Under the pieces are notes generated by a model. That model saw only the letters and a list, made by a program, of their open reading frames with translations, was not told the DNA's origin and did no database searches. Source: Sarcophilus harrisii (lineage: Eukaryota; Chordata; Mammalia; Dasyuromorphia; Dasyuridae). From it: 64,000 nt of DNA. Numbering within the stretch: position 1 is the first letter of the stretch; each line of letters begins with the position of its first letter. Shown in pieces: positions 32,320 to 44,784 of the stretch. Position numbers and translations under genes: made by a program. The stretch is from NCBI RefSeq assembly GCF_902635505.1, contig NC_045426.1, positions 539,543,818-539,607,817 on the forward strand, given 5' to 3'.

Positions 32320-32520
32320 GAGATAATAATATCATTTATTTCTATCACACTTTAAAGATTTCAGAGTGTTTCAATATATGTTGCCTCATTTGATCATTCT
32401 GATAATTCTGTGAAGTAGACTAGACCCATAATATTAATCATTTTGTGAACAAAGAAAAAGAAGTACATTGAGGTTAAGTGATCAGCTTAACCTAACTCAG
32501 CTCCCTTTAATTTACTTCTA
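32320..32520 (-). mobile_element. CORE-SINE (MON1-like), antisense
   Basis: ATTTCAGAGTGTTTCAATAT, TTGCCTCATTTGATCATTCT and CATTGAGGTTAAGTGATCAG follow the antisense MON1 order. The 5' head is decayed. Confidence 0.65.
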
Positions 32521-32574
32521 GTTTAAGGGTCATTCTAATTTATACCATTCAGTATCAGCTACTCTCTCCTCTCT

Positions 32575-32670
32575 TCTCCTTCCCTTCATCTCTCTCTCTC
32601 TAGCTCTCTCTTTGCCTATCTCTATGTCTCCTTTGTATGTGTCTCTGTCTCTGTCTCTTTCTCTCACCAA
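32575..32670. repeat. CT-rich microsatellite
   Basis: TCTC/TGTC units followed by CACC and a short A run. Confidence 0.9.
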
Positions 32671-33261
32671 AAAAAAAATTATCCTACAACCCTTCCTTAA
32701 ACTCAAGATATAAAGCTAGACAGCATGAACCACAGATAAATGGGTAAACTTGCTCCAAAGTAGATTTCAATTATATTTTATATAAACTAATCTCTTATAT
32801 ATTCTACTTTCACAGTGCTCTATATCAAGCCTTGATGTTGCAAATACTGGCCTGATTTACTCCTGGGACTTAGTCTGACCCTGAATTTAGAATGTTAATG
32901 AATATTATTTTTACTGAAAATATACTTAGCAAAGTACTATTTGTTCCTCACCAATCCATTTTGCCGTTAGGTGGAAGTGCCTTAACACTCAATGAAAAAG
33001 GATTCTGGCAATATGTATTATGAAGAGACTTTTTCCCATTGTAATTCCAAGTACACACACACTTAAAAATCAAAGATCAAGCAAAGAACCCAGAGAATGG
33101 GTGGGGGTAAATTTAAGAGAATAGCAAAGCTAATTATATTTGATTGTCCCAGTAGCTGTTCTTCATTCAATTAAAATCCTATAGGGTGAGCCATCATGGG
33201 ATGAAGACTAAAGACTAGGGATGTGCAAAGTTGGAGACAGTGTAAATTCCAGAAAGCCAGT
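32671..33261. other. Unassigned stretch
   Basis: No gene or repeat family recognised. Confidence 0.5.
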
Positions 33262-33600
<339 letters not shown>

Positions 33601-34540
33601 AAATAAAATAAAAGAATTACTGATGCAATGATGTCTTCTAATTTGCTGGTTTGACATTCACAACAAAGGGAAGATTTCTCTGACAACAACATATATCTAT
33701 CCCTCTAGATGTAATGCTCCCTCATGAAGAAACAGTACCAGTTATGCCACTGATTGCCCACCATTTACTTAGTAAAAGCATTTTACTAACACATACTGAA
33801 AGACTTCCATTGCTATGTTTTTTCAGGTGGGCTTTAAATATAGCTGTGATATGGAAAACTGAACTAATGTAGTACTTAATGAGGAGGTTTAAACAACACT
33901 ACACTACCAAAAATGTTTTTAAAAGGGCAAATGATGGAGAACGTTAATATTAAGTAAAAAAAAGTTCTAGGTAAGGATCAAACTAAAAAAATAGCACTAT
34001 AAGATTCAGCATGAAGAAGTTAATTGACTCAAAGGCATTATTTTAAAATCATTATTGCTGTTGTTATTAAACATTTATTGACCAATCACATTTTGTAAAG
34101 TGCTGTCAAAGATAGAGATGAAAATAGAACCCAGGATTCCTGATTCCCCCATGTCATCAATAAATCAAGCAATTTCCCTCCACTCTCTTAAATAGCTATA
34201 ATGTGCTGGCTATTTTTCTAACATATGGCTAAAATATTTATATTTGAAGTGCTTTCAACTTCTATTCTACATGCTAAATAATCATTAATATTTATGTGAC
34301 TTCATAAGTAACTGTAACTTCAAGATCATAACAAACAAACATATAAACAAAGTAAGTATACAGTCACAAGTTGTAAAATTTCCTGATATTTAACTGATAA
34401 TCTGAAACCCAAGTCTTTTCTTCTCCTCTCAAAAATACATTTGAGAGTTAATAATGTTTGTAAAGATCCCCAGGTTATAAGTGTAAGATGCTAGAGAACT
34501 CTATTGTAAGGTGGCATGAACATAAGAGATCATTAAAATT
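33601..34540. other. Unassigned AT-rich stretch
   Basis: No gene or repeat family recognised with confidence. Confidence 0.45.
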
Positions 34541-34738
34541 TGCAAAGTACGAGTCTCATTTGACAGTAAAAACAAGCCCAAAATGTAGGCAGATATCATT
34601 CCCATTTTACAAGTAAAGAAACTGGATCCAAGAGAAAATAAGTATCCAAGATTAGACAACTATTATACAGCAAAGCTAAGCTTGAAACTTGGTTCATTTG
34701 ACTTCTGACCCAAATATTCTTTTCATTATAATACACTG
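34541..34738 (-). mobile_element. CORE-SINE relic, antisense
   Basis: ATTCCCATTTTACAAGTAAA, GAAACTGGATCCAAGAGAAA and ACAGCAAAGCTAAGCTTGAA with a terminal TTTTCATTATAATACACTG match the antisense MIR/MON1 pattern. Confidence 0.65.
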
Positions 34739-34779
34739 ATTACATTAAATATTGACTTAAATCAACATTACAAATGTAT

Positions 34780-34930
34780 ATAAGTACTTATATATACATA
34801 TATATTGTCTGTGTATATGTATGTATTTATAGTGTTTACATGTTTGTGTTTGTGTGTGTATATGTATGTGGAGAGAGTGACAGGGACAGCGACAGAGAGA
34901 CAGAAACAGAGACAGAGACAGACATGAAGA
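34780..34930. repeat. TA/TG then GACAGA microsatellite
   Basis: TATA/TGTG units followed by GAGAGTGACAGGGACAG-type units. Antisense frames here are artefacts. Confidence 0.9.
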
Positions 34931-35507
34931 TGGGGATGTAAGAGAAAGGGTGGGAGGGAAAAAGGGAGAGAAGCCAACAACCCGGATCTTAACAATGTAG
35001 GTTACTTCCACTAGCTATCCAAATTAAGCCATCCATATGTAATCCTTTGTGACTCTATTCTATGTCCCTGAGGATCCTACCAATATATTTTAGGCCTTCC
35101 TTCCTGTAGAACTTTTAACATTGTACTGGTGCCAGTACAGCATTGGAGCTATCTGTCATCCCTTGCTCTTGCTCTAAGACCAGCCTTCCTTCTTTTCTAA
35201 TCACATATTTCCTGAATAATATCCTTTACTACACTTCTTAAGCACAAGTCATTATTAATAATAAACCGCAGCCTTTTTACACTCACTGTAAAGATTCTCT
35301 CCTTTGCCCTTTGGCTCACCCACAATTTTTATTTTTCAGAGATCATAATGTTCCACAATTCACAGAGATGTAGTATCAGGAGACTATCAGGGTTAAGATA
35401 GATTTCTGTGTCATAAAACTACTTAGCATTGCTAAAAATGTTGTGCAGTTCTCCAAAGCCAATCCAGTTTATTCCTTGGTTCCTATTTAATTTTAGGAAA
35501 GGAGAAG
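34931..35507. other. Unassigned stretch
   Basis: No gene recognised. The text around 35035-35250 may be an old SINE or LINE fragment, but I cannot place it. Confidence 0.4.
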
Positions 35508-35774
35508 GAATAAGCATTTATTATATATCTATGTGTTCCAAGCACTATGTTAAGCACTTTTAATGATCCTCACAACAACCCAGTGAGATAGATGATGTTA
35601 TTGCCAACCCAGTGAGATAGATGATGTTATTGCCCCCATTTTATACTTGAGGAAAAAGGAAGTTAAATGACAGTGCCAAGGTCATATAGCTAGTAGATGT
35701 TTGAGAGTGGATCTGAACTTGCACCTTCCTGATTTGGGATTGGCACTCCATCCATCGTGCCACTGGCTGCCTCT
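35508..35774 (-). mobile_element. CORE-SINE, antisense, with internal duplication
   Basis: GCATTTATTATATATCTATG, CCAAGCACTATGTTAAGCAC, GCCAAGGTCATATAGCTAGT and the 5'-end block TCGTGCCACTGGCTGCCTC mark an antisense marsupial SINE. A 29-bp segment is perfectly duplicated in tandem inside it (35576-35604, 35605-35633), so this copy is longer than usual. Confidence 0.8.
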
Positions 35775-36584
35775 CATTCTGGCCCCATCTCATTGTCTTC
35801 TATAGAAATCCAATGCCAAGGGCTCATCAAAGAGTGTATTGGCAAAGACTAAGCCACTAGGGGACAAACTCTGGAAGCTTCCACCAATTTAGAAAGAATT
35901 AAATTATAATCCAACAAAAGATTTAGCCTGCTGATCAAAAACCAGCATGAGTAAGTAAGAAGTTTACTTGTCGATATTTTGGCAATTTGATGATGACTTT
36001 TTAAATCATAGCAGCTCAAAGAATAAACAAAATTTAAATGATCCTCCTTCTTACAAGGTCTTTTTCTGTTTTCATAATGACAATGAAAGATTTGTAGGAA
36101 AGAAAGCAATGCATGCAAAAAAGCAGTTATAAATAGTCCCCAATAACCCAAAGGATATGTGGCATCATTGTGTGCAATCCCCCCATAATGCATCTTAGCA
36201 AATGAACCATACCTACTCAACCCAAATGACTCTTGTTCCTATATTTCCATAATCTATTGAAAGGTTGCCTCCAATATTCTGGAAGAATTTCTCAAGTTTT
36301 CTCGACATTCATGTACTACCAATGTTGTATAAACTATACACTAGGTGTGCTCTTGGTCTAAGATATTGACCCAGATTTGGGGGTAGGGAGTCCTGAGTCA
36401 TATATTTTTCTGATGACTTCTTTTAGTCAATTTCTATATAAGGCCACCTCTATAATGTGTTGTAGCCCACTCATACTCACTATGGGCCTTTACAGAAAAG
36501 CAATAAAAATCAGTTTAACTCTTGGCACTTTAAATATATTAACTTACTTATAGATAAATAATTTTAAAAGGAAACTAAAGAGTT
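35775..36584. other. Unassigned stretch
   Basis: No repeat family recognised. The antisense 123-codon frame at 35849-36220 shows no domain that I know and no splice context, so it is left uncalled. Confidence 0.4.
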
Positions 36585-36990
36585 GAAGAGCATTTGTATG
36601 AGGGCAACCAGAATAGTCTTGAATTTAATCTTGCAGGAAAAATTATTGAAGGAACTGGGGATGTTTAGTCTGTAAAAGACTCAAGGTTCTGATAACTCAC
36701 TTTGGGCATTTGAAGACTTGCCATGTGGAAGAGACAGAATTTTTCTATTTGGCCCTAGAGTGCAGAACCAGGAGCAAAGGGGAGAAGCTGGAAAAAAGCA
36801 AAATTAGATTTGTTTTCAGGGAAATCTTTCTTAATGATCAGAGGCAGCTAGATGGAGCAGTACACAGAACAACTGACAGGAAGTTAGGAACATGAGTTAA
36901 AATTGAGCTTTAGCAATTTACTAGTTGTATAATCTTGGGCCTTCTGTCTCCTTCAGTGTTTCCATCTGTAAAATGAAAATAATATTACCT

Positions 36991-37230
36991 GGGCAGTTAG
37001 ATAGTGCAGTGGAAGGAGTATATGGGCCTGAAGTCAGGAAGCCATCTTTGTGAATCCAAATATAGCCTCATACATTTACTGGCTGTGTGATCCTGAACAA
37101 GTAACTTAATCCTACTTGCCATATCCTCCTCAGCTATAAAATGAACTGGAGAAGAAAATAGCAAACCACTCCAATATCTTTGCCAAGAAAACCCCAAAAT
37201 AGGGTCAGAGAGGGTTAGACACAATCAAAA
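36991..37230 (+). mobile_element. tRNA-derived SINE with RTE/BovB-like tail
   Basis: GGGCAGTTAGATAGTGCAGT, GGCTGTGTGATCCTGAACAA, AATATCTTTGCCAAGAAAAC and GTTAGACACAATCAAAAC. Same family as 26833-27090. TACCT on both sides (36986-36990 and 37232-37236) may be a short target duplication. Confidence 0.8.
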
Positions 37231-37245
37231 CTACCTTCCTGATTT

Positions 37246-37399
37246 TTTTTTTTTTTTTTGCTGAAGCAATTGGGGTTAAGTGACTTGTCTAGGGCCACAC
37301 AGCAAGGAAGTGCTAAATGTCTGAAAACAAATTTGAACTCAGGTCCTCCTGACTACAGGGCTGGTGCTCTGTCCACTGTGCCACCTAGCTGCCCCTGCT
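37246..37399 (-). mobile_element. WSINE1-like SINE, antisense, 10-bp TSD
   Basis: Poly(T) on the left, then GAAGCAATTGGGGTTAAGTG, ACTTGTCTAGGGCCACACAG, GGTCCTCCTGACTACAGGGC and the head GTGCCACCTAGCTGCCCC. Read in reverse this is the canonical WSINE1-like sequence. TTCCTGATTT flanks it (37236-37245 and 37400-37409). Confidence 0.9.
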
Positions 37400-37672
37400 T
37401 TCCTGATTTATTTTGAGAACAAAGTGACATGTTTATGAAGCACTTTGCAAACCTTAAAGAGCTATATAAATGCTAGCTATCAGTATTATTATTAGAGCTA
37501 TTTAAAAGAATAGAGCTATTTCACAAAATAGTAGGTTCCCCCTCATTAAAAGTCACAGAGAAGAAGCCAGAAGGTCACTAGTCTGATATTTTAGATTAAG
37601 GCATTCCTTTTAAGTTTGAAATGGACCAGACAATTGCTAAGGTCCTGTCTGACAAAATTCTGTGATTCTATA

Positions 37673-38217
37673 ATAAAATCAATGTGTACCTGTTTAGTTA
37701 ATACTTATCTGCTAAATCATCACTGCTACTGACACTCTAGACTAAGAATACCAAATAAAATCATGATTCCCAGGAATGAGGGCCAAAAAGTTTGTAGCGA
37801 TTTTGTAGATATGAAACAAAGTCTATAAGGCTCTACTTCTCCAGCAAATGTCATGGAGTTTGCAGAAGGGAAGAAGTACCAGAAAGTCCCCTCCATCTGC
37901 TTATATATAGTTTTAATTGAGGACTTAGCTGAGACCATAAGAAGCAGGATCTCTGATACCAAATTCAAAAGCACTACTTCAGTCTCTAGAGTTGCTTGCC
38001 TTCTCCAAATGCCACCTAACTACTTTTATTCCTTACTGTACAACTGAAGAGGAGGATGTTTAAATATATGTGTTACATATTACATCTATATAATAGATTT
38101 TGAAAACATATTACACATATATTTCTATATGTATAGATAAATTTCCCATTTTTTAAATAAGTGTGTGTTTTTGTGTGTGTATGTATGTATTTGTGTGAGT
38201 GTGTGTATAAGATTGAT
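37673..38217. other. Unassigned stretch
   Basis: No gene recognised. TA/CA-rich low complexity lies at 38060-38140 and a GT-rich tract at about 38160-38210. Confidence 0.5.
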
Positions 38218-38355
38218 AAAAGGAAAAACTTTCTAGCAAAGTCAACAATTCAAAAATAGAATGAGCAACCTCATGAGGTAGTGGATTCCCACTTATTGAA
38301 ATTCTTAAAGCAAAGAATAAAGGATCACCTAGAGGGCCTATGATTTGGGAATTCC
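38218..38355 (+). mobile_element. L3/CR1 LINE 3' fragment
   Basis: AAAAGGAAAAACTTTCTAGC, AAAATAGAATGAGCAACCTC, ATGAGGTAGTGGATTCCCAC and AAGCAAAGAATAAAGGATCA match the CR1/L3 3' segment AAGGAAAAACTTCCTAAC...AAGTGGAATGGGCTGCCT...GGTAGTGGGTTCCC. Confidence 0.75.
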
Positions 38356-40714
38356 TAGAGCCCAGTTTCCTTGTCAATTAATATGACTATTATTTTATCT
38401 CTATATTTAGGAGATGCATTTCTGATTTTTCTCTTTACATATCCCTCTCAAGTTTGTTGTCATACTTATTTAACTTTTAAGAGTCTAATATAAGAACATC
38501 TTTGCCAGCTCTGTCATTTAAAAGGGGCTTGTTTTACCTCTCTATTTTAAATATACCATCTCTTGACATTTTTTACCATATTTGTATATTTTATATATTT
38601 ATCTATGCCCATGTTCTCTTCTAACTACCATCATATATCCCACAAAAGCAAGTTCTAAAAATCAGTCACTAGAATATATTGAATTTAGATTATTGATTTA
38701 AAATTTTATCCTTGAAAGTTGTTCAAAGTATTCAAAAATACTTGAAGTATTTTTCTCTTGTTTACACTGGCTACTATGTGTTCAAATGTGAAATATAATA
38801 TATGATAAATAATTCTGAACAACATGGCTTCTCAAGGCCACCAAACTAAGCTCCTACAAGGAAGTTTCCAATTATCCCACCCCTACTACATTCTTTCTAA
38901 TGAACGGAAATTGCAATCAGTAGATTAACCATGGAGTAAATTCATATAAAAAGTATCATTAAAGAAGATTAAATTAAAACAGATATAATTAAGGCCTCTG
39001 AAAGTAATTTTGACTAATACTTTGTTTACTCATAATATAGATGTAGCAACCACTAACCTTAGGCACTTTCAGATGCTGTTCTATATTTTAATTATGATAT
39101 GTGCTTTTATGTTTCAGTTCAAAATATCCATTATAGGCTTGAGTAGCCAATACTCTATAGCTAATGACATTTAAAATGATTTCAAGTGTTATTGGCTAAA
39201 TGCCACACAGATATACCAATGTTTCTAATTTGAAATCTACATATAGAGTATTTCTGTACACATAAATCAGACTTCTGCAAGGATATTATTGAGAATATTT
39301 TTTTTAATTCAGAAAATGTTACTATGGTATTTGTTCATAAACTACTTTTATCTTCAATACCACAATCACAGAAGGAACTTCAGAAGCTAGATCAACCAAT
39401 CCTCTCATTTTACAGAGGGTTTTGCTCTGCTTCAGGGAGTTCATTCCCTTTGGTAAGGCAAAAGTTTTCAGCATGATGAAAAGGGTTTTTTTGTTTGTTT
39501 GTTCTGTTTTTTAATTACAATCCAGCTCAAGGTGACCCAACCCTCTTCACTTAACACCTTTCCTTTGCATAGACATGTCTGCCTAATTTACCAGACAAGT
39601 CAGAACGCCAATGAAAATTATTCCTTGACCCTACCAAAGATTCATCTGACAGATAACCAATGATGTTGGAAAGAACTTTCTTTAAGTGTCTGCTTCTTCT
39701 CTTAGTCTCAAACTACTCCTCCCATCCTCGGCCTCCCCTTATTCCCATTAAATTTAATTGTTTTCAGGGTTATGAAATTCAAGTTCAAGATGCTTCATTC
39801 TCAATTGGTGGTTAATTTCCAGATGTACTTAAAATCTAAAAGAGCAAGCCAAATTTCAATTATTCAACTAACTGAGGCAATAGGTTGCTGACATCCACAG
39901 GTAATCCAAAAGTTTATATTCACTAAGAATTTGACTTCTTACCATGATTTAAAATGATCAAAATTGTTTGGGTTGATTTCATCTCCATGGAAGGAACTAA
40001 AAAAAGAGAAAGAAAAGAAGGAGTGTGGGGGTGGGAGGTGAGGGTGGAGGGTATTAAGAGGTAAGCAGGCAGCAAACATAGAAGACAAACAGGGACAGAG
40101 TTCTCATAGAGGTACTTTTAATTGTAGTTCTTTCTGCTTTCTATCCTGGACAGGTAGAACTGTATTAGTCTACAATATTTTCAACTACAAATAATCATTT
40201 CAGTTAACATGAAAATTCTACTTTGGCATTCTCTCCCCCACCCCAACCCTAGCATAAATTTGATTGGTTAGTCCTTTCACTGGATGCTCCTTCTGCTGAT
40301 TTACCATCCCTTGCCCACATAGGAATATACTACAGAGAGAGTATTGTGGGGGTTTTTTTAACGACTAACCCAGGTCTATGATCTGAAAGGACCACTAAAT
40401 GCTGCATAACTTATAGAAGACCTATGGAAGTTCCATTCTAGAGCCACTGATGATTATGTAGTACCTACCCCTGAATCCCAAAAGCTGATGTTGGAAGAAT
40501 GACAGCTACGCAGATTTATCAACATGCAGAATTCATGAAACAGAGAAAAACAAAAACTATCAACCCAAATATAGAAATCCTCACCTTGCATTGCTATATT
40601 AGTAGGACTCTTCCAGGCCCAAATGCTGTCCGAAATTTCTTTTTTAGTTACCCATTCTTATGATATTGTCAAAATGAGAAGTAAGATTAGATGTAGTTAA
40701 ATAAATACATAGAT
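38356..40714. other. Mostly unassigned AT-rich DNA
   Basis: No gene recognised over about 2.3 kb. A possible MIR-like antisense scrap lies at about 39372-39425 (GAAGGAACTTCAGAAGCTAG, CAATCCTCTCATTTTACAGA). A short TTTG repeat is near 39488. Nothing else nameable. Confidence 0.45.
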
Positions 40715-41057
40715 AGATATGAACAGTTTTCAGATGAATAAAATAAGTTGTTGATAGCCATATGAAAAATTGTTATAGCTCACTACTGACTGGAGAAATG
40801 CAAATTAAAACAATATTATGGGATACTGCTTCAAACCAATTGGTTAACAGGACAGAAAAGGAAAATGACAAATGATGGAAGGGAGATGGGGGGAAATGAG
40901 ACATTAATGCATTGTTGGTGAAGCTGTGAATTGATTCAACCATTCTTCAGAGCAATTTGGAACTATGCCCAAAGGGCTATAAAACTACGCATGCCCTTAG
41001 ACCTAGCAACCACTACTAGGTCTGTATCCCAAAAGAGAATTTTTTTTTAAAGGGAAT

Positions 41058-41116
<59 letters not shown>

Positions 41117-41790
41117 TCCTTTTCCTTTTTATACATATATATCATATATATATATGATACATATATATGATATAAAATATAAAAACATTTATAGCAGCTC
41201 TTTCACAGGGAAAAGAATTGGAAATTGAGGAAATGCCCTTCAATTGAGGAATGGCTGGATAAATTGTGGTATGTGATTATGATGAAATACTACTGGCCTA
41301 TAAGAAATAATGAGCACGATAGTTTCAAAAAAACCTGGAAAGATTTACATGGAGTGATGCAAAGTGCAATGTACTATGTACAAAGTAACAGTAATATTGT
41401 AAGATGATCAACTGTGAATGACTTAGCTATTCTCAGCTATACAATGATCCAAGACAGCTCTGAGAAATTTATGATGAAAAATGCTGTCTATCCCCAGAGA
41501 AAGAACTGATGGTTTCTGAATACAGATTGAAGCATACTTTTTTTATTTTCTTTATTTTTCTTGAGTTTTTTTGATCTATGTTTTCTTTTACAAGATGAAT
41601 ATTATGAAAATGTTTTGCATGACTACACACATATAATCTGGATAAAACTGCTTGCCTTCTCAATGGCAGGGGAGTTTCGGGAAGGTAGGAAGAAAGGAAG
41701 AAAATCTGAACTCAAGGTTTTTAAAATGAATATTAAAAGTTGTTTTTACATGTAACTTGGGGGAAAATAAAGTACTAAATAAATTTAATA
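40715..41790 (+). mobile_element. Old L1 LINE 3' end with internal (TA)n
   Basis: AGAAATGCAAATTAAAACAA, GCATTGTTGGTGAAGCTGTG, GCAATTTGGAACTATGCCCA, GAGGAATGGCTGGATAAATT and a decayed 3' UTR ending AAATAAAGTACTAAATAAA. A (TA)n of about 28 units at 41058-41114 has expanded inside it. The frame at 41225-41407 keeps EEWLDKLWY and YYWPIRN, equivalent to the ORF2 C-terminal motifs. More diverged than the copies at 25 and 45 kb. Confidence 0.8.
41058..41170. repeat. (TA)n microsatellite expanded inside an L1
   Basis: About 28 perfect TA units, then a short spacer TAGGTCCTTTTCC and further ATATATCATATATA units. It replaces the ORF2 segment expected between the AAAGGGA and GCAGC landmarks. Confidence 0.95.
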
Positions 41791-43160
41791 AGAGTAAAGA
41801 GAGTGCCAAAAGCTTAAGTAGAAAATTGGATCACATGACCTCTGGAATTCCTTTTCTTCTAGGAAAATGGCAGCAACCCCATCTGGTTGAATATTGACTC
41901 GATACTTCTCACACCCTACAATTCCCTGCTCTCATTCCTAAACTCTTGTCTTTTCTCCATGATGCAGGGGTATTCATGTTAGCACTGGATATAAATAAAC
42001 ATAAACTCATGGACATAATGATACTTCAAAGATCCGGCTGTTAATATTTCTCATGAAGTACAGCAACAACATCCTGACCAACTATTTTAGCCAGCAAATC
42101 TCCTCCAAAAAAAAAAAAAAAGTGATCCAACAGATGCTAGGAGGTAAAGAGAATCACAGTATTGTGACATAAAACTAAAGCCAGGCAAGCTCATTTAAAA
42201 ACAACAAGAAGTATGTTTTGTATTTCAAAGAGCTTAAGTCCTTGGTGCTGACATTAATGTTTACATATAAGTCATACTCCTTTCACCTCTCTGAATTATC
42301 ACAATCACAAAGGCATTTCTTTTTTTAAAAAAAGACACATAAATCTCTCAAAGAACTTTACAATACAGTACAATGGGAATGAATTTTAGGGATTTTTTTA
42401 GATAGAAAAACTGGAGCACAAAGACTTAGACTGAAAAAGAGGTTCCCCATTTATACCTAGAGACCATCCTTCACATGTCTGCTAAGGTACTTCAAGAAAA
42501 TGAAGAGATTTAATGACCACGACTAAGTATCAATTTTACCCTCTGGGTATGGTATTTATTTACTCTATTTAAATTTCAGGGAGAGTCAACTACACTTCCC
42601 CATATTATATCCTTCTACCTATTTATGACCCTGTTTCACTTGCATGGGTTATGAAGATACACATTAGCCTGATAGACTGAGTTAAGGTATAATGATTATG
42701 TGGCAGACAACTGCTTATTTTCATAATGGCAATTCCCAAGATAGGTGTAATCCTCAAGGAAGAGATATGAGATTATGATTCAAACAGTGTGCCTGGGGGC
42801 CTATTTGTTTGTGAGAAATGCCCAGGGGTACACAGAAAGCCTCTTTATTTTAAACTATTAAAAACAAACCAGTATTAACTTTTCCGATGAAACCTAAGAG
42901 TTTGTAGAGATTTTCATTGTAGAGCATTTCCCTATATTCCCTTTCTATTCTGAGATGAGCTGGGCTCCTTCCTTGCCCTTTCAATTAAATTTTATATGGT
43001 ACCTGCCATTGGCAGCAAGTCCATTCTTTCAACAACAATTTATTTCAACAATAACTATATAAGAACGGTCAAATTCACTGTCTATTTAATTCAAAAGATG
43101 ACACAAAATTATTGGGGATATATTACATCTAAATACTCATAAGAGTTCCTCTAATTAGGA
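41791..43160. other. Unassigned stretch
   Basis: No gene recognised. A run of about 15 A is at 42107-42121. Short A/T-rich tracts around 42320-42410 may hide a decayed SINE. Confidence 0.45.
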
Positions 43161-44290
43161 GACAAAGGGATAGTTTACCCGTCAGATATTTGGAAAATGG
43201 AGGAATTTATGACCATACAAGAAATAGAGAAAAATGGACAACTTTGATTAGATTAAATTTAAAAGATTTTGAACAAATAAAACACAGACAAGATTAGAAA
43301 GGATGCAGAGAGTTGAGAAATAATTTTTACAGTCAGTATTTCTGATAAAGACCTCATTTCTAAAATATAGAGAAAAATGAGTCAAATTTATAAGAATAAA
43401 AGTCATTCCCCAACTGATAAATGGCCAAAGAATATAAACAGATAATTTTCAGATGAAGAAATTAAAGTCATCTATTGCCATATGAAAATAATGCTCAAAA
43501 TCACTATTGATTAGAGAAATACAAATTAAAAGAACTCTTGAGTTATGACCTCACATCTATCAGATTAGCTAAAATGACAGGAAACATAATGATAAATATT
43601 GGAGAAGATATGAGAAAACTGGGACATTGATGCCTTGTTGGTGGAGTTGTGAACTAATCCAACCATTTTCTGTAGCTGAATTTGAAACTAGGCCCACTGG
43701 GCATTAAAACATTGATCCTTTGATCTAGTAGAACCACTACTGGGTCACTATCTCAAAGAGATCATAAAAGAGGGGAAAGGATCTGCATGTACAAAAATGT
43801 TTGTAGCAGCTTTTTTTGTGTTAACAAAGAATTGGAAAAATGACTGGATGCCTGTCAACTGGGAAGTAGCTGAATAAGTTATAGTAAATGAAAATAATGG
43901 GATATTATTGTTCTAAGAAATGAAGAATGAGCTGATTTCAGAAAAACTTGGAAAGACTTAAATGAACTGATACTGAGCGAAGTAAGCAGAACCTGGAAAA
44001 CATTGTACACAGCAACAGCAAGATTATGTGATGATCAACTATGACAGACAGTTCTCTCTTCTCAGCAGTTCAGGGATTCAAAGCAATTCCAATAAGCTTT
44101 GCATGGAAAACATCATCAACATCCAAAGAAAAAACTATGGAAACTGAATGTAGATCAAAGCATACTATTTTCATTTTTTCTTTCCTCATGGTTTTTCCCT
44201 TTTGTTCTGATTTTTCTCTCCCAACACAATTTGCATGAAATGTTTTTAAAAAATGAATTACATGTGTATCTAAAAATAAGATTTTTATAC
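43161..44290 (+). mobile_element. L1 LINE, 3' part of ORF2 and 3' UTR
   Basis: It begins AGACAAAGGGATAGTTTACC, then AAAATGGAGGAATTTATGAC, GATAAATGGCCAAAGAATAT, TTGTTGGTGGAGTTGTGAAC and GATTATGTGATGATCAACTA, followed by a 3' UTR. It retains about 1.1 kb, the longest 5' extent of the L1 copies here. Several disruptions. The ORF2 stop after DDQL is at the family position. Confidence 0.8.
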
Positions 44291-44547
44291 ATACACACTC
44301 ATATATATATATATATATGTTCCTCTAATGGAGAAATTTGATGATAACATGGACAACTTAATATGAAAATGTTATATTAATATAAAAACTTTGTGGTTTA
44401 AAAGCTTCTGTTCTCTATTCTTTCTTTCTGCATATTCTACTATCCAACAACAAAGTTTACTGGCAAAGAATGTGATCAGCTTACCCATCTTCCTGCATAG
44501 GTTGCTGTAATATTCTTAGTCTGAATTCTTTTAAACAGATGGAGGAA
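44291..44547. other. Short unassigned spacer between L1 copies
   Basis: A short (TA)n at about 44300-44317, then AT-rich sequence without recognised features. Confidence 0.5.
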
Positions 44548-44784
44548 CAAAGGGCTATTGAACTATATACCCTTTGATCCAGAAGTGTATCTACTGGGCC
44601 TGTATCCCAAAGAGATCATTAAAAAGGGAGGGAAAGAACCCACATGTACAAAAATGTTAGCAGTGGACCTTTTTGTAGTGACAAGAAACTGGAAACTGAG
44701 TGGATGCCCATCAGTTGGAGAATGGCTGAATAAGTTATGGAATATGAATATTGTGGAATATTTTTGTTCTATAAGAAATGATCA

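Larger units (their letters stand above)
36839..37490 (+). mobile_element. CORE-SINE (MON1-like) split by two SINEs
   Basis: Head GAGGCAGCTAGATGGAGCAG and CCATCTGTAAAATGAAAATA on the left; the 3' end (AAGCACTTTGCAAACCTTAA, AGAGCTATATAAATGCTAGC, ATTATTATT) resumes at about 37436-37490. It is inserted in the L3/CR1 relic and itself interrupted at TTACCT by two younger SINEs. Confidence 0.75.
36585..37672 (+). mobile_element. L3/CR1 LINE 3' end, split by three SINEs
   Basis: Left part at 36585-36838: GGAACTGGGGATGTTTAGTC, CATGTGGAAGAGACAGAATT, then GTGCAGAACCAGGAGCAAAG. The right part resumes at about 37490: AATAGTAGGTTCCCCCTCAT, ending AAAATTCTGTGATTCTATA, the standard CR1/L3 terminus. About 650 bp of SINE sequence intervenes. 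The 61-codon frame at 36710 is a relic of this LINE running into a SINE. Confidence 0.8.

Noticed and set aside
35849-36220. 123-codon antisense frame
   Set aside because: No recognised domain, no splice or promoter context; composition like the surroundings.
41058-41170. Possible origin or matrix-attachment region in the (TA)n tract
   Set aside because: It is a microsatellite expansion inside an L1; base composition alone is not evidence.
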